The notes under the pieces were generated by a model. It searched no databases, was not told where the DNA came from, and saw only the letters and a program-made list of their open reading frames with translations. Below, piece by piece: positions 39,924-47,945 of a stretch of DNA of 64,000 nucleotides; positions within the stretch are counted from its first letter, which is position 1; each line of letters begins with the position of its first letter. Origin of the DNA: an uncultured Prevotellaceae bacterium (lineage in GTDB: Bacteria; Bacteroidota; Bacteroidia; Bacteroidales; Bacteroidaceae); assembly GCA_937898415.1 (NCBI GenBank), contig CALDLA010000051.1:22219-86218 (forward strand), in the 5' to 3' direction. The position numbers and the translations under genes were made by a program.

Positions 39924-42320
39924 ATGGTGAACTTGGTATTTAAAGTGGGCGGCGAGAAACATTGCCGCCTCATTAAGACCCCCGAAGAGTTGATAGCGGC
40001 GTGCAACACACCTGAGAACATCCAGAATTGGAATGACTTCCGCAGTACTGGTGAGGATAGGTATAAGCACGCGCTGGTGCAGGTGAACTACAACGGTCAG
40101 GTGCCTGATGGCGGTCTGCTGAAGGGCATCAAGACGGTGAGTCCCTTCTTCTTCTACGACATCGACTGTCGCGACCGTGAAGAGTGCCGCCGTATCATCC
40201 ATCAGCTGTTGCAGATGAAGGAAGAGCTGGGACTGGTGGAGGTGGCAGAGTCGGCCAGTTTTGGTGTTCATGCTGTGGCTCGTCGTATGCCTGGGCATAC
40301 TATTCTAGAGTGTCAAGTTCGTCTCTCTATACTTACCAAAACAGAGATGGACACGAATAATAAAGAGAATAACAGGGTGGTGTTCCACGGGCCTATTGAC
40401 GCTGAAACGACACCGCTATTGGACGCTGCACTCTTTACTGAGTCGCTATCAGACGAGGAAGCTGCTGCTGAATATCTGCGACTGAAGGAGAGAGAGGCAC
40501 AAGGCTTAGAGGAGATTCCTGCTGGGGCTAAGAAGTCGAACAAGCACTATCGCCCTTGGGAAGAAGATGTTGCAGCGTTGACTTTCGTCGACCCTGCAAG
40601 CGCTCGGCAGAGTTCATGTAAGCCTGACTCTGCTCTCGCTGTTGCAGCGTTGCAGCGTTGCAGTTCGGTCACTTACGACCCAGAGGCAAGGTACAACGGA
40701 GTGTCGTTCAAGGACATTATCGCGAAGTATTGGGAGCTGTTCAACGACGGGAAGGAACCCGCTGAGGGCGACCGTAACGTGCTGACGTTTGAGTTGGCAG
40801 CCACTATACGGTCTATTCGCGGTTACTCCTTAGAGCAACTGATGCAGGTCGTTCCCAACTATTGGGCAAAGCCTGACGGTACGTGTACTGCGGAGGATTT
40901 GGCTGAGTGGCGCAAGACGCTGGAGAATGCGCTCAAGGAGCCTCGCAAGGGTATGCCCTATAGGTTGAAGCAGGTGTTGCAGTCGTTGAAGTCACAGCAG
41001 GCGGTTAAAGCTTGTGGTGGTACGTTGACCACTCCTCCACCAATGCCCAAGAAGCTGCCGCCGCTAATCAGGCTGCTAACGAAGAACGTCCCTTGGTTCT
41101 ACAAGCCCGCTGTGGCCAATGCGGTGTTCCCTGGGTTGGGTGCCCATCTGCACGGCGTGAAGTTCCGCTACTGGGATAATGTGGAACATGAGGCCACCTT
41201 CATGAACGTCCTGATAGGCCGTCAGAGTATCGGTAAGGGTACGATTAAGAAGCCTATCGAGTACATCATGGAGGACATCAAGCAGCGTGACATTCCTAAT
41301 CGTCAGCGCGAGGCCGAGTGGAAACAGAAGAACCCGGGTGCGAAGCAGAAGAAAGACCCGCGTCCGACGGATATCTGTATCCAGATGTTGATTGACAACC
41401 TGACGGATGCTGTCTTTAACCAGCGCATCGTGGATGCCAACAACAACGGCCAGCGATTCATCTACACCATTGTGGACGAAATCGAGAGCTTGAAGAAGGT
41501 GACGTCGAAAGGGACTGTCGATGAAGTGGGTCTGCTGATTCGTAAGGCCTTTGATAATTCTGATGCCGGTCAGGAGCGCGTAGGTGCCGATAGCGTATCG
41601 GGTATTGCCCCCTTAAGGTGGAACTTCAACGCCTCGACGACACCGCCGAATGCCAAGAGGTTCTTCTATAAGATGGTGAATGATGGTACCGTAAGCCGAC
41701 TGGACATCTCGACTATCATCAAGAATGATGAGGACGATGATGCGGAGCCCATTCTGGGCATTTACGACCACACGTTTGCCGCAGAGCTGAAACCCTACAT
41801 CGACCGCCTGGAGGCTGCCAACGGACTGATTGAGTGCCCGCAGGGAAGGCGCCTCTCGCTTGAGATGAAGCAGGAGAACAAGGATGCCGCAAAGCTCTTT
41901 GAGAGCGAGGCCTACAGGGTATTCTCCTATCGTGCCAACGTGATAGCCTGGCTGAAGGGTATGGTGCTCTATGTGGCTCACGGCTACAAGTGGTCGAAGG
42001 AGATTGCGGATTTTGTCCGTTGGACTCAGCAGTATAATTTGTGGTGTAAAATGTTATATTTTGGCCAGCAATTAGAGAGGGAACTGCGAGAAGAGGTAGA
42101 GATTCAGCGTCAGTCAGGCCCTCAGAACCTGCTGGAACTTCTGCCCGATGAATTCACCAAAGAGCAGTACTGGCAGATGCGTCAACAACAGGGCAAGAGC
42201 GGTAGCGGTGACGGCACGTTGCGCAGTTGGCAGAGTCGCGGGTACATCGTCTATGACGAGGTGAGCGGGCGTTACTGTAAGACAGATGCGTACAAGCAAA
42301 AGTATGGAGGTAAGGTATGA
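39924..42320 (+). CDS. DUF3987/VirE-N primase-helicase-like protein
   Basis: 798 residues. N-terminal part (about 1-130) resembles the BT4734/VirE-N domain with an acidic strand 'SPFFFYDIDCRD'; a linker; then DUF3987 with Walker A GRQSIGKGT at 432-440, 'FIYTIVDEIESLKK' (Walker B-like) and 'PLRWNFNASTTPPNAKRFF'. Such proteins are thought to prime or unwind DNA in mobile elements. Normally this gene is close to HU and smalltalk genes; here they are 10 kb away, across the RM operon. Codons 240-249 carry the GTTGCAG triple repeat found in the HU intergenic region. Confidence 0.8.
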   Translation: MVNLVFKVGGEKHCRLIKTPEELIAACNTPENIQNWNDFRSTGEDRYKHALVQVNYNGQVPDGGLLKGIKTVSPFFFYDIDCRDREECRRIIHQLLQMKEELGLVEVAESASFGVHAVARRMPGHTILECQVRLSILTKTEMDTNNKENNRVVFHGPIDAETTPLLDAALFTESLSDEEAAAEYLRLKEREAQGLEEIPAGAKKSNKHYRPWEEDVAALTFVDPASARQSSCKPDSALAVAALQRCSSVTYDPEARYNGVSFKDIIAKYWELFNDGKEPAEGDRNVLTFELAATIRSIRGYSLEQLMQVVPNYWAKPDGTCTAEDLAEWRKTLENALKEPRKGMPYRLKQVLQSLKSQQAVKACGGTLTTPPPMPKKLPPLIRLLTKNVPWFYKPAVANAVFPGLGAHLHGVKFRYWDNVEHEATFMNVLIGRQSIGKGTIKKPIEYIMEDIKQRDIPNRQREAEWKQKNPGAKQKKDPRPTDICIQMLIDNLTDAVFNQRIVDANNNGQRFIYTIVDEIESLKKVTSKGTVDEVGLLIRKAFDNSDAGQERVGADSVSGIAPLRWNFNASTTPPNAKRFFYKMVNDGTVSRLDISTIIKNDEDDDAEPILGIYDHTFAAELKPYIDRLEAANGLIECPQGRRLSLEMKQENKDAAKLFESEAYRVFSYRANVIAWLKGMVLYVAHGYKWSKEIADFVRWTQQYNLWCKMLYFGQQLERELREEVEIQRQSGPQNLLELLPDEFTKEQYWQMRQQQGKSGSGDGTLRSWQSRGYIVYDEVSGRYCKTDAYKQKYGGKV

Positions 42321-42751
42321 TGAATATTCAAAACACTCAAGATTGTTTCGTGCAGCTCTGGCGAAAGCTGGAGCACACGAGGCAGCTTCTCCGGAGGCAA
42401 TGCAAGCGGTTCTGCATCCGTCGCATTTTGAAATCGTGGTTCCCAGCTGAAGCCAACGATGACTTTATCTGGGAGGTGTGTAACCTGTGCGATCAGGCAG
42501 GCTGGGACGAGTTGCAAGCACCTTCGCTCTATCCTCGTAAGCATCGTGAATTTCTCCGTGCTATCGTAGCTGTCAAAACGGGCATCAGCTTCTACAAAGT
42601 TGACCTGAAAGCCCTCGATAAAGCTTATACTATCACTTTCCCGAATAGTACCCCGATTAATGTAAATAAAAAGAAGAAAGGACAATACCATCATCAAGCC
42701 TTAGGTACCCCTAACGCAACTATTCTCGAACTCTTTCCTAAGAGACCTTGA
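42317..42751 (+). CDS. Unknown small basic protein after DUF3987
   Basis: 144 residues, translationally coupled to DUF3987 (4-bp overlap). Basic, Cys- and Trp-containing in the first half ('LLRRQCKRFCIRRILKSWFP'), no membrane helix. A Lys-rich segment near 117-123 ('NVNKKKKGQ') may bind nucleic acid. Similar companion genes are seen after DUF3987 in other Bacteroidales, so a role in the same process is plausible. Confidence 0.6.
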   Translation: MMNIQNTQDCFVQLWRKLEHTRQLLRRQCKRFCIRRILKSWFPAEANDDFIWEVCNLCDQAGWDELQAPSLYPRKHREFLRAIVAVKTGISFYKVDLKALDKAYTITFPNSTPINVNKKKKGQYHHQALGTPNATILELFPKRP

Positions 42752-43125
42752 TAAGATTTGGGCATTACGTGAGTACATTCCTGACCCCACAAAGCTACCC
42801 CTTCCACCAAAGGAGTAATACTTACTCAGAGGTTTTCGACTGCAAAAGTACGATAAAAAACTAAATCGACCAAGAGAAAGTCTAAGTTTTTTGCTGATAG
42901 TACACGTATTGGAAAACCGAAATCGACCTCTATCACAGGAAAGCCCCCACGGTAGGGGGCTTTTGTTTACGTGTCTTTATGTAACCTTGCGCTTCTTTTC
43001 ACAGTTACTACAGAGTAGGCATACAACTGTTTTCCCTGAATAGCCCAGCTACTCATTCAATAAAAAATACGCTACTATACCAACTTTTTGCAACGAAGCT
43101 ACTATTTATAATAAAACTACTGATT
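42752..43125. other. Intergenic stretch between the DUF3987 and Rep modules
   Basis: Apart from the terminator at 42943-42966 I see a minus-strand -7 box (TACTTTTG, around 42844-42853) with no gene following, and an AT-rich stretch ending in the leader of the NUMOD3-like gene at 43126. This is a reasonable position for the left boundary of the Rep/recombinase module, although no att sequence could be identified. Confidence 0.4.
42943..42966 (+). terminator. Intrinsic terminator after the DUF3987 unit
   Basis: Perfect GCCCCC/GGGGGC stem (42943-42948, 42955-42960), 6-nt loop, then TTTTG TTT. Confidence 0.85.
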
Positions 43126-43317
43126 ATGAAAAGACAATACAGAGATTTACGTGACGATACCAAAAGGCGTATCTCACAGAGTTTGAAGGGTCGCAGTTTT
43201 AGCGACAGCCACAAACAAGCTATCAGTGACGCAATGCGTCAGTATTGGGCTACTATACCATACCGCCCAAATGACAATAACGAGAGTAATAATCAAAGCA
43301 ATGAAACGAGTATGTAA
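43126..43317 (+). CDS. NUMOD3-like small DNA-binding peptide
   Basis: 63 residues. The core 'RRISQSLKGRSFSDSHKQAI' followed by 'SDAMRQYW' matches the NUMOD3 motif (LKGR-x-x-S-x-x-x-K-x-x-IS-x-A-x-x-x-YW), usually found as a DNA-binding module of homing nucleases. Here it stands alone, as seen in Bacteroidales plasmids and elements. The C-terminus is Asn-rich. It overlaps the Rep-like gene by 17 bp and was probably cotranscribed. Role unknown: possible origin- or operator-binding protein. Confidence 0.65.
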   Translation: MKRQYRDLRDDTKRRISQSLKGRSFSDSHKQAISDAMRQYWATIPYRPNDNNESNNQSNETSM

Positions 43318-44191
43318 CAGACCTATCCAAATCGATGCACTGACCATCTGCTATGAGGTCGTGCATCCTTACTACTATGAACAACTCAGTTCCCTCGATT
43401 ATGGCGAGTGCTTTGATATGGACGAGTTCAGACTATACAGAACTGAGGGAAGATACTTTGAAAACGTCTATGCCATTCGATTGGATAACGGCACACGTGA
43501 TATAGAGTGGGGCGTATTGAAATTCAATCTTGCACGAGGTGACGAGCAGAGCAACACGCACACCAACGGCAACCGCAAAGTATGGTTCAGCCTCAACAAT
43601 GAAACTCTCTACTCAAAGGACACCTATTTTCTGACCTACATTGAGCAAAGACTGGGGTTAAAGTTCCATAACGTGACGAGTCTTGACCTCGCACTTGACA
43701 CACCTTTCAGCGTTAGTCCACTCGTAAAAGCGTACCTCCATAACAAAGACGTGACCTCCATTTTGAACGGCAAACGCATCATTGACAGAGACGAGGACAG
43801 ACCAGAAATCACATACACAAACAGCGGTAGCCTCAACAAACAAGACAAGTATAAGACGGTGAACATCAAGCAACGCAACGCCATCAAGGACAAGAACAAG
43901 GGCATAACGGTACTAACGTACGACAAGGCGGCAGAGATTGGCAACGCCTCTGACAAGCAGTATATACTCGACTATTACAGCAACCCCCAAAGGCTATACA
44001 GAACAGAGGTGCATCTGAACGCAGAGGACATCAAGAACTATGTCGAGCGTATAGGCATTCAATACACGCCTCTCATTCTATTCGATGAGGCTGTTCTTGA
44101 AGGTATGTTTTTTCATTACCTTGGGAGCGTGATACGTTTTCAAAGCCGAAAGGTCGATGCCAGTTGGGAGCACCTTTTAGGACGCTCGTAG
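43301..44191 (+). CDS. Replication-initiator-like protein
   Basis: 296 residues from the ATG at 43301, inside the end of the upstream gene. Features recalling Rep proteins of small Bacteroidales plasmids/phages: 'IDALTICYEVVHPYYYEQL' at the start, 'VTSLDLALDTPFSV' in the middle, 'GITVLTYDKAAEIGN' and 'RLYRTEVHLNAEDIKNYVER' with the conserved R-x-E. No classic HUH pair is visible, so mechanism is unclear. It ends in 'HLLGRS', possibly truncated compared with related proteins. Likely initiates replication of the plasmid-like module. Confidence 0.55.
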   Translation: MKRVCNRPIQIDALTICYEVVHPYYYEQLSSLDYGECFDMDEFRLYRTEGRYFENVYAIRLDNGTRDIEWGVLKFNLARGDEQSNTHTNGNRKVWFSLNNETLYSKDTYFLTYIEQRLGLKFHNVTSLDLALDTPFSVSPLVKAYLHNKDVTSILNGKRIIDRDEDRPEITYTNSGSLNKQDKYKTVNIKQRNAIKDKNKGITVLTYDKAAEIGNASDKQYILDYYSNPQRLYRTEVHLNAEDIKNYVERIGIQYTPLILFDEAVLEGMFFHYLGSVIRFQSRKVDASWEHLLGRS

Positions 44192-44752
44192 GTATATAAC
44201 AACCACCCCTACGAGATATGTCGCAAATCACATATCCTTTTGATATATTGGGCAAAGCGTATCATATTAAAAATGTATCAATGTAATCTTAATATCGACC
44301 ACATTGATACATTCTTTTTGTATCATCTTAACTTAAAAGATTATCTTTACAGTTTGTTGATAGATGACATTTTCTTAAATTTTCAAAAATCTTATAACAT
44401 GTTAACTATCCTTCCATATAAATTTTGTATCTTTGTGCCGCAGTTCCGAAAGGGATTGTGACATATTAAGAAAGCGCATTTCGCTTATTCTGACCCTGTG
44501 AACTTGGACACTTCACAAGTTGGCTTTAGCCAATGTAATATCAGAATAACGAGAAGAACGCTCTCTTGGTTTGTATTTTCGTATAGCACGAAATACATCC
44601 AAGTGGGGTTTGTTCATTCTCCTTATCTGTATTACAAGGGAGTCCAAGCCCTACAGGGAGGATAAGGCAGATGGAGGCTCCACTTTTTATATATGCCTAT
44701 GGTATCATTTATTAACCGCACTCACTGAGCCGAAGGTGCAGAAGTTGTTTGG
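44192..44752. other. Non-coding stretch with promoter and hairpin
   Basis: No gene is convincing. A -7 box TATCTTTG lies at 44428-44435, which would give a leader of about 310 nt for the 44753 gene. An inverted repeat spans 44565-44603 (CTTGG...CCAAG with TGTATTT/AAATACA inside). As it follows a Rep-like gene, an origin or a regulatory RNA is possible. Confidence 0.4.
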
Positions 44753-45232
44753 ATGGCTCAGTCATGCCAACGTCATACAAACAAGCGGGTCGCTTCTGAG
44801 GTTATCTTGGGAGTTCTTTTCCTCGTATGTGGTTGTGCTATCTACTTACTATTCAGAAGCAAGAGCCTCAACATCTATCGATGGTGTTCCGCATTAGGGT
44901 TATCTAGCATGATTGACTCGCTCCGCAACAGCGTTCAAGGTTGGAATATATCGGAGTTCGTGAAGTTCAGCCTCCCAGATGGTTTGTACTGTGCCGCCTA
45001 TATTCTTATCATTGATGCCATTTGGCATTATGACAATGGGATGGTCAAGAACATCGTAATAGCACTTGTTCCTTTTGTGACCATCAGCAGTGAGGTGTTA
45101 CAATACTTTGGATTAGTCAAGGGAACATTCGACATATACGACCTTATCTGCTATACGACACCACCAATGATTTATCTTATTTACATTTATAATTCATTCA
45201 AGTCAAACAAATTAAAATTTCAAAGATTATGA
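44753..45232 (+). CDS. VanZ-like small membrane protein
   Basis: 159 residues with about four hydrophobic segments. A VanZ-like end is visible: 'ISSEVLQYFGLVKGTFDIYD' (E-x-x-Q then FD-x-x-D). It lacks the N-terminal Asp-Lys-x-x-His of the chromosomal VanZ-like gene at 11354. No ribosome-binding site is evident upstream, so the start could be different. It overlaps the next gene by 4 bp (ATGA). Confidence 0.55.
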   Translation: MAQSCQRHTNKRVASEVILGVLFLVCGCAIYLLFRSKSLNIYRWCSALGLSSMIDSLRNSVQGWNISEFVKFSLPDGLYCAAYILIIDAIWHYDNGMVKNIVIALVPFVTISSEVLQYFGLVKGTFDIYDLICYTTPPMIYLIYIYNSFKSNKLKFQRL

Positions 45233-45651
45233 AAAAGTATTTTATGACAGTGGCAACTATGGCCCTCTTTGCTATTGGTTTTGCTGCATCTGATGAGGAC
45301 AAGAGTTCGAGCAATCAAAGTGACGATAGTTCTAAACCTCAAACGGAGCAGAAACAAGAAACAGAGGCAGAACGCCAAGCACGTGAGCAAAAAGAGGAAG
45401 CAGAACGACAAGCACGTGAACAGAAAGAAGCGGCAGACAAAATGGAAAAATTAAGGAAAGAAGTTGCTGATGCTGGCTATAAAAAGGGATACGAAGAAGG
45501 GTGGAAAGGTAGTCTGCAATTACCTGGTGATGAGGAGATGTTTTATAGTAACAAATTTGGAGTACCGACCTCTAACGAAGAAAAAGAATTATTCAAAATA
45601 TATAAGCAAAAATATGAAGAAGGTTATAAAGAAGGTCGTGCTTCACGATAA
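45229..45651 (+). CDS. Small secreted coiled-coil protein
   Basis: 140 residues. A signal peptide-like start ('MKKYFMTVATMALFAIGFAA') with no lipobox Cys, a Ser/Asp-rich linker, then a Glu/Gln/Arg-rich helix in which 'EAERQAREQKE' is repeated twice with an 11-residue step, and an end with 'KKGYEEGWKG' and 'YEEGYKEGRASR'. It should be a periplasmic or secreted helical protein. Translationally coupled to the VanZ-like gene. Function unknown. Confidence 0.6.
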   Translation: MKKYFMTVATMALFAIGFAASDEDKSSSNQSDDSSKPQTEQKQETEAERQAREQKEEAERQAREQKEAADKMEKLRKEVADAGYKKGYEEGWKGSLQLPGDEEMFYSNKFGVPTSNEEKELFKIYKQKYEEGYKEGRASR

Positions 45652-45677
45652 GAATATGTAACAAAACGTTATTTGTC

Positions 45678-45929
45678 ATGGGATATATAGAGAAGAAAGT
45701 GCTCATGGAAGTACTGACAAGTGAAGGTGGGTTCACGGATGCAGAATTGTCATTTATTGACAAAACGCTTACAGAAGATGAACTAAAAGAAAGTGCCATT
45801 CTTGAACTTGTTGACATCAATAAGTTCGAGGAAAAAGGAATTTTGAAAAGGTTTTATCAAGTATGTGTGAATCATTGTTACTTTCCCCAATGGCTTAAAA
45901 ACATAGAAAAAGGAATAGACCATGTATAA
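45678..45929 (+). CDS. Unknown small protein
   Basis: 83 residues, acidic, helical, no signal peptide. Two half-helical segments 'GGFTDAELSFIDKTLTEDEL' and 'LKRFYQVCVNHCYFPQWLKN'. It follows the secreted protein gene by 26 bp. No family recognised. Confidence 0.5.
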   Translation: MGYIEKKVLMEVLTSEGGFTDAELSFIDKTLTEDELKESAILELVDINKFEEKGILKRFYQVCVNHCYFPQWLKNIEKGIDHV

Positions 45930-46049
45930 TGGGGAGAACGTGCCCACTAACACGTTCATTGTGAGCCGAATGGTGTTGGTCGTGAGATTGACACCATTCA
46001 TACTAAAAAACATAACGTGAAACTCTAACAGTCAAAAAAGCACAACAAT

Positions 46050-46571
46050 ATGAGTAATCAAACAGTAAAGCAAACATGGTGGCCGATAGTTTGCGCCATC
46101 TTCTTTTTACCTTTTATAGTTTTCTTCTATGTAGGGAAGAAGTGCAACGATAAAAAATGGCTGGCTATTGGTTCTGTGTTCTTAGTATTATTTGCTGCAT
46201 TGCTTTCCATGTACGAACGGTTTCAAAATGAGACATGGTTTCAAATAGTACTTGTACCAACTTGGATATGTGGATTTGTTCTTGCTCGCTATTCATGGAA
46301 CACATATAGAAAAGAGGGAGCATGGTGGCCATTAGTTTGTGCTATATTCTCTCTACCTTTTATAGTTTTCTTATACATAGGAAAGAAAGGAAAAAATAAG
46401 AAATGGCTAATATATGGTGCTATTTACCTTGCTGTATTTATCGCCATATTCGTTTTGATAAGTCAAAAACAAGAACAAATAGCTATGGCATTGCAGGCGC
46501 CATATTTTATTTGTGGTTTAATTCATTCTTGCTATTCATGGAAAGCATACCTAAACAAAAGCCAAGAATAA
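46050..46571 (+). CDS. Membrane protein with internal duplication
   Basis: 173 residues made of two similar halves: 'TWWPIVCAIFFLPFIVFFYV' then 'KKCNDKKWLAIGSVFL', and about 85 residues later 'AWWPLVCAIFSLPFIVFLYI' then 'KKGKNKKWLIYGAIYL'. Each half has two transmembrane helices with a short Lys-rich loop between them and another hydrophobic pair near its end, each finishing 'CG.....YSW'. The duplication is recent enough to be obvious by eye. The function is unknown; it might be an immunity or transport-type protein. Confidence 0.7.
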   Translation: MSNQTVKQTWWPIVCAIFFLPFIVFFYVGKKCNDKKWLAIGSVFLVLFAALLSMYERFQNETWFQIVLVPTWICGFVLARYSWNTYRKEGAWWPLVCAIFSLPFIVFLYIGKKGKNKKWLIYGAIYLAVFIAIFVLISQKQEQIAMALQAPYFICGLIHSCYSWKAYLNKSQE

Positions 46572-46652
46572 ATTTGTATCAACAGTGGTGTTAGCCACGC
46601 TATCTACAAAAAACAGAGGTGACCAGAAACGGCTTATCTCTGTTTTTTATGT

Positions 46653-46937
46653 TCAGCTATAGGATAATAGTTTATTCAATTCTTCTCTGCTGTTGAACTG
46701 AAACACCTGTTCCCCGATTCTAATGTACCCCTCAACATCATCTATCGGCTCAAACAGACTCTTTAGTGATACCCCCAAGGCATTAGCCATCTTCTGCATA
46801 GTGTCGAGGCGACAATTACCCCCAAGGGCACGTGTTAAGGCTGCGGGGTCAACGCCCATACTTGCAGCCAATTCTTTCATTTGCAGTTTACGTTCCTTAC
46901 ATATCCTGCGAACGTTTTGAGATAGTAGATTCTCCAT
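46653..46937 (-). CDS. XRE-type HTH regulator
   Basis: 94 residues from ATG 46937 (a longer frame starts inside the leader, 19 nt after the -7 box at 46956-46963). HTH_3-like core: 'NVRRICKERKLQMKELAASM' then 'VDPAALTRALGGNCRLDTMQ' and 'KMANALGVSLKSLFEP'. It probably represses its own and the divergent recombinase transcripts, as expected for element control. The C-terminal 25 residues ('GYIRIGEQVFQFNSREEL') are typical for Bacteroidales phage-like regulators. Confidence 0.85.
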   Translation of the reverse strand: MENLLSQNVRRICKERKLQMKELAASMGVDPAALTRALGGNCRLDTMQKMANALGVSLKSLFEPIDDVEGYIRIGEQVFQFNSREELNKLLSYS

Positions 46938-46955
46938 TTTCTTCCAATTTTGGGA

Positions 46956-46963
46956 CAAAGTTA
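46956..46963 (-). promoter_or_regulatory. -7 box of the XRE regulator gene
   Basis: TAACTTTG on the minus strand, 19 nt upstream of the ATG at 46937. Confidence 0.6.
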
Positions 46964-47023
46964 CGAAAAATTGCTTGAAAAAACAAGAAAATTAGAGATA
47001 ATTGAAAAATAAATCAAGAAATG

Positions 47024-47055
47024 TTTGGGGGTTTCAGATATTTTGTATATCTTTG
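47024..47055 (+). promoter_or_regulatory. Full promoter of the small recombinase gene
   Basis: -33 TTTG at 47024-47027, 20-bp spacer, -7 TATCTTTG at 47048-47055: a textbook Bacteroidota promoter, 73 nt before the ATG at 47129. It diverges from the XRE promoter, so the region may carry the repressor's operator. Confidence 0.75.
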
Positions 47056-47128
47056 CACTGTAAATAATTGATGTTAAAAACAATTATATAGAAGGTAAAA
47101 GAACAAATAAATCAAATACCAGAAAAAA

Positions 47129-47752
47129 ATGAAAAAGGTAGTAATCTTCGCACGAGTAAGCACCAATATTCAGGACTATGACCGTCAAGTGAACGAACTT
47201 ACCGCCCTCGCAGTGCGCAATGAGTGGGCAGTTGAGGCTACCTTTTGTGAAAAGGTGAGCGGAGCCAAGAAGAACGCAGACCGCAAGGAACTGAGCCGTA
47301 TGGTGGACTACGTACAAGCCCATCATATTAATAAGGTGGCAGTGACGGAACTCAGTAGGTTAGGACGTGACACACTGCAAGTGCTCGAAGTAATAGAGCA
47401 GTTCAACAAGTTAGGCATCAGCCTCTACATACAGAACTACGGTATTGAAACCTTAACAGACAATGGCGAGGTGAACCCAATGAGCCAGTTCCTTATCACC
47501 ATCTTAGCCGAAGTTGCCCGTATGGAGCGCAAGACCATCCGTGAACGTGTTGAGAGTGGCTACAAGAACTACAGAGCCAATGGCGGCAAGGTTGGGCGCA
47601 AAGAGGGCTACCGCAAGAGCGAGGCAGATATGCGAGAGCAGTACAGCGAGGAAATCCGCCTGCTGCGTAAAGGCATCAGCCTGCGCAACATCAGCAAAAT
47701 AACGGGTACGAGCGTCAACACCATACGCAAGTGCCAGAGCCTCATCAGTTGA
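47129..47752 (+). CDS. Small serine recombinase (resolvase/invertase type)
   Basis: 207 residues. Catalytic Ser11 in 'IFARVSTNIQDYDRQ', then 'ELSRLGRDTLQVLEVIEQF', 'SQFLITILAEVARMERKTIR' (conserved Arg/E-helix) and a C-terminal HTH ('GISLRNISKITGTSVNTIRK'). This size is that of resolvases/invertases. It may resolve cointegrates or invert a segment; no inverted sites are evident. It lies between the XRE regulator and a large serine recombinase. Confidence 0.9.
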   Translation: MKKVVIFARVSTNIQDYDRQVNELTALAVRNEWAVEATFCEKVSGAKKNADRKELSRMVDYVQAHHINKVAVTELSRLGRDTLQVLEVIEQFNKLGISLYIQNYGIETLTDNGEVNPMSQFLITILAEVARMERKTIRERVESGYKNYRANGGKVGRKEGYRKSEADMREQYSEEIRLLRKGISLRNISKITGTSVNTIRKCQSLIS

Positions 47753-47801
47753 GGCTCCTAAAATAAGTGCCGAGCAAGGCACACCGTAATACTAACACAT
47801 A

Positions 47802-47933
47802 GTGCTAACATTAGACTACTGCAAGAAAATTCTAAACAAAGGAGAAAGAAAATACAACGAAGAGGAAATAAAGGGAATAAGAGAATATCTATACTTCATA
47901 GGTGAACTCCAATTAAGAAATAACGAGAATTAA
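47802..47933 (+). CDS. Small ORF ahead of the large recombinase
   Basis: 43 codons from GTG at 47802 in a frame that ends at 47933, 12 bp before the recombinase ATG. The peptide 'YCKKILNKGERKYNEEEIKG' then 'IREYLYFIGELQLRN' is compact, helical and charged and looks like real protein; similar short ORFs accompany recombinase genes in Bacteroidales. A start codon other than GTG cannot be excluded. Function unknown. Confidence 0.5.
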   Translation: MLTLDYCKKILNKGERKYNEEEIKGIREYLYFIGELQLRNNEN

Positions 47934-47945
47934 AATTTACATAGT

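Noticed and set aside
42752..43125. attL of the tRNA-Arg element
   Set aside because: No copy of the tRNA 3' end is visible here or elsewhere left of the recombinase in this window.
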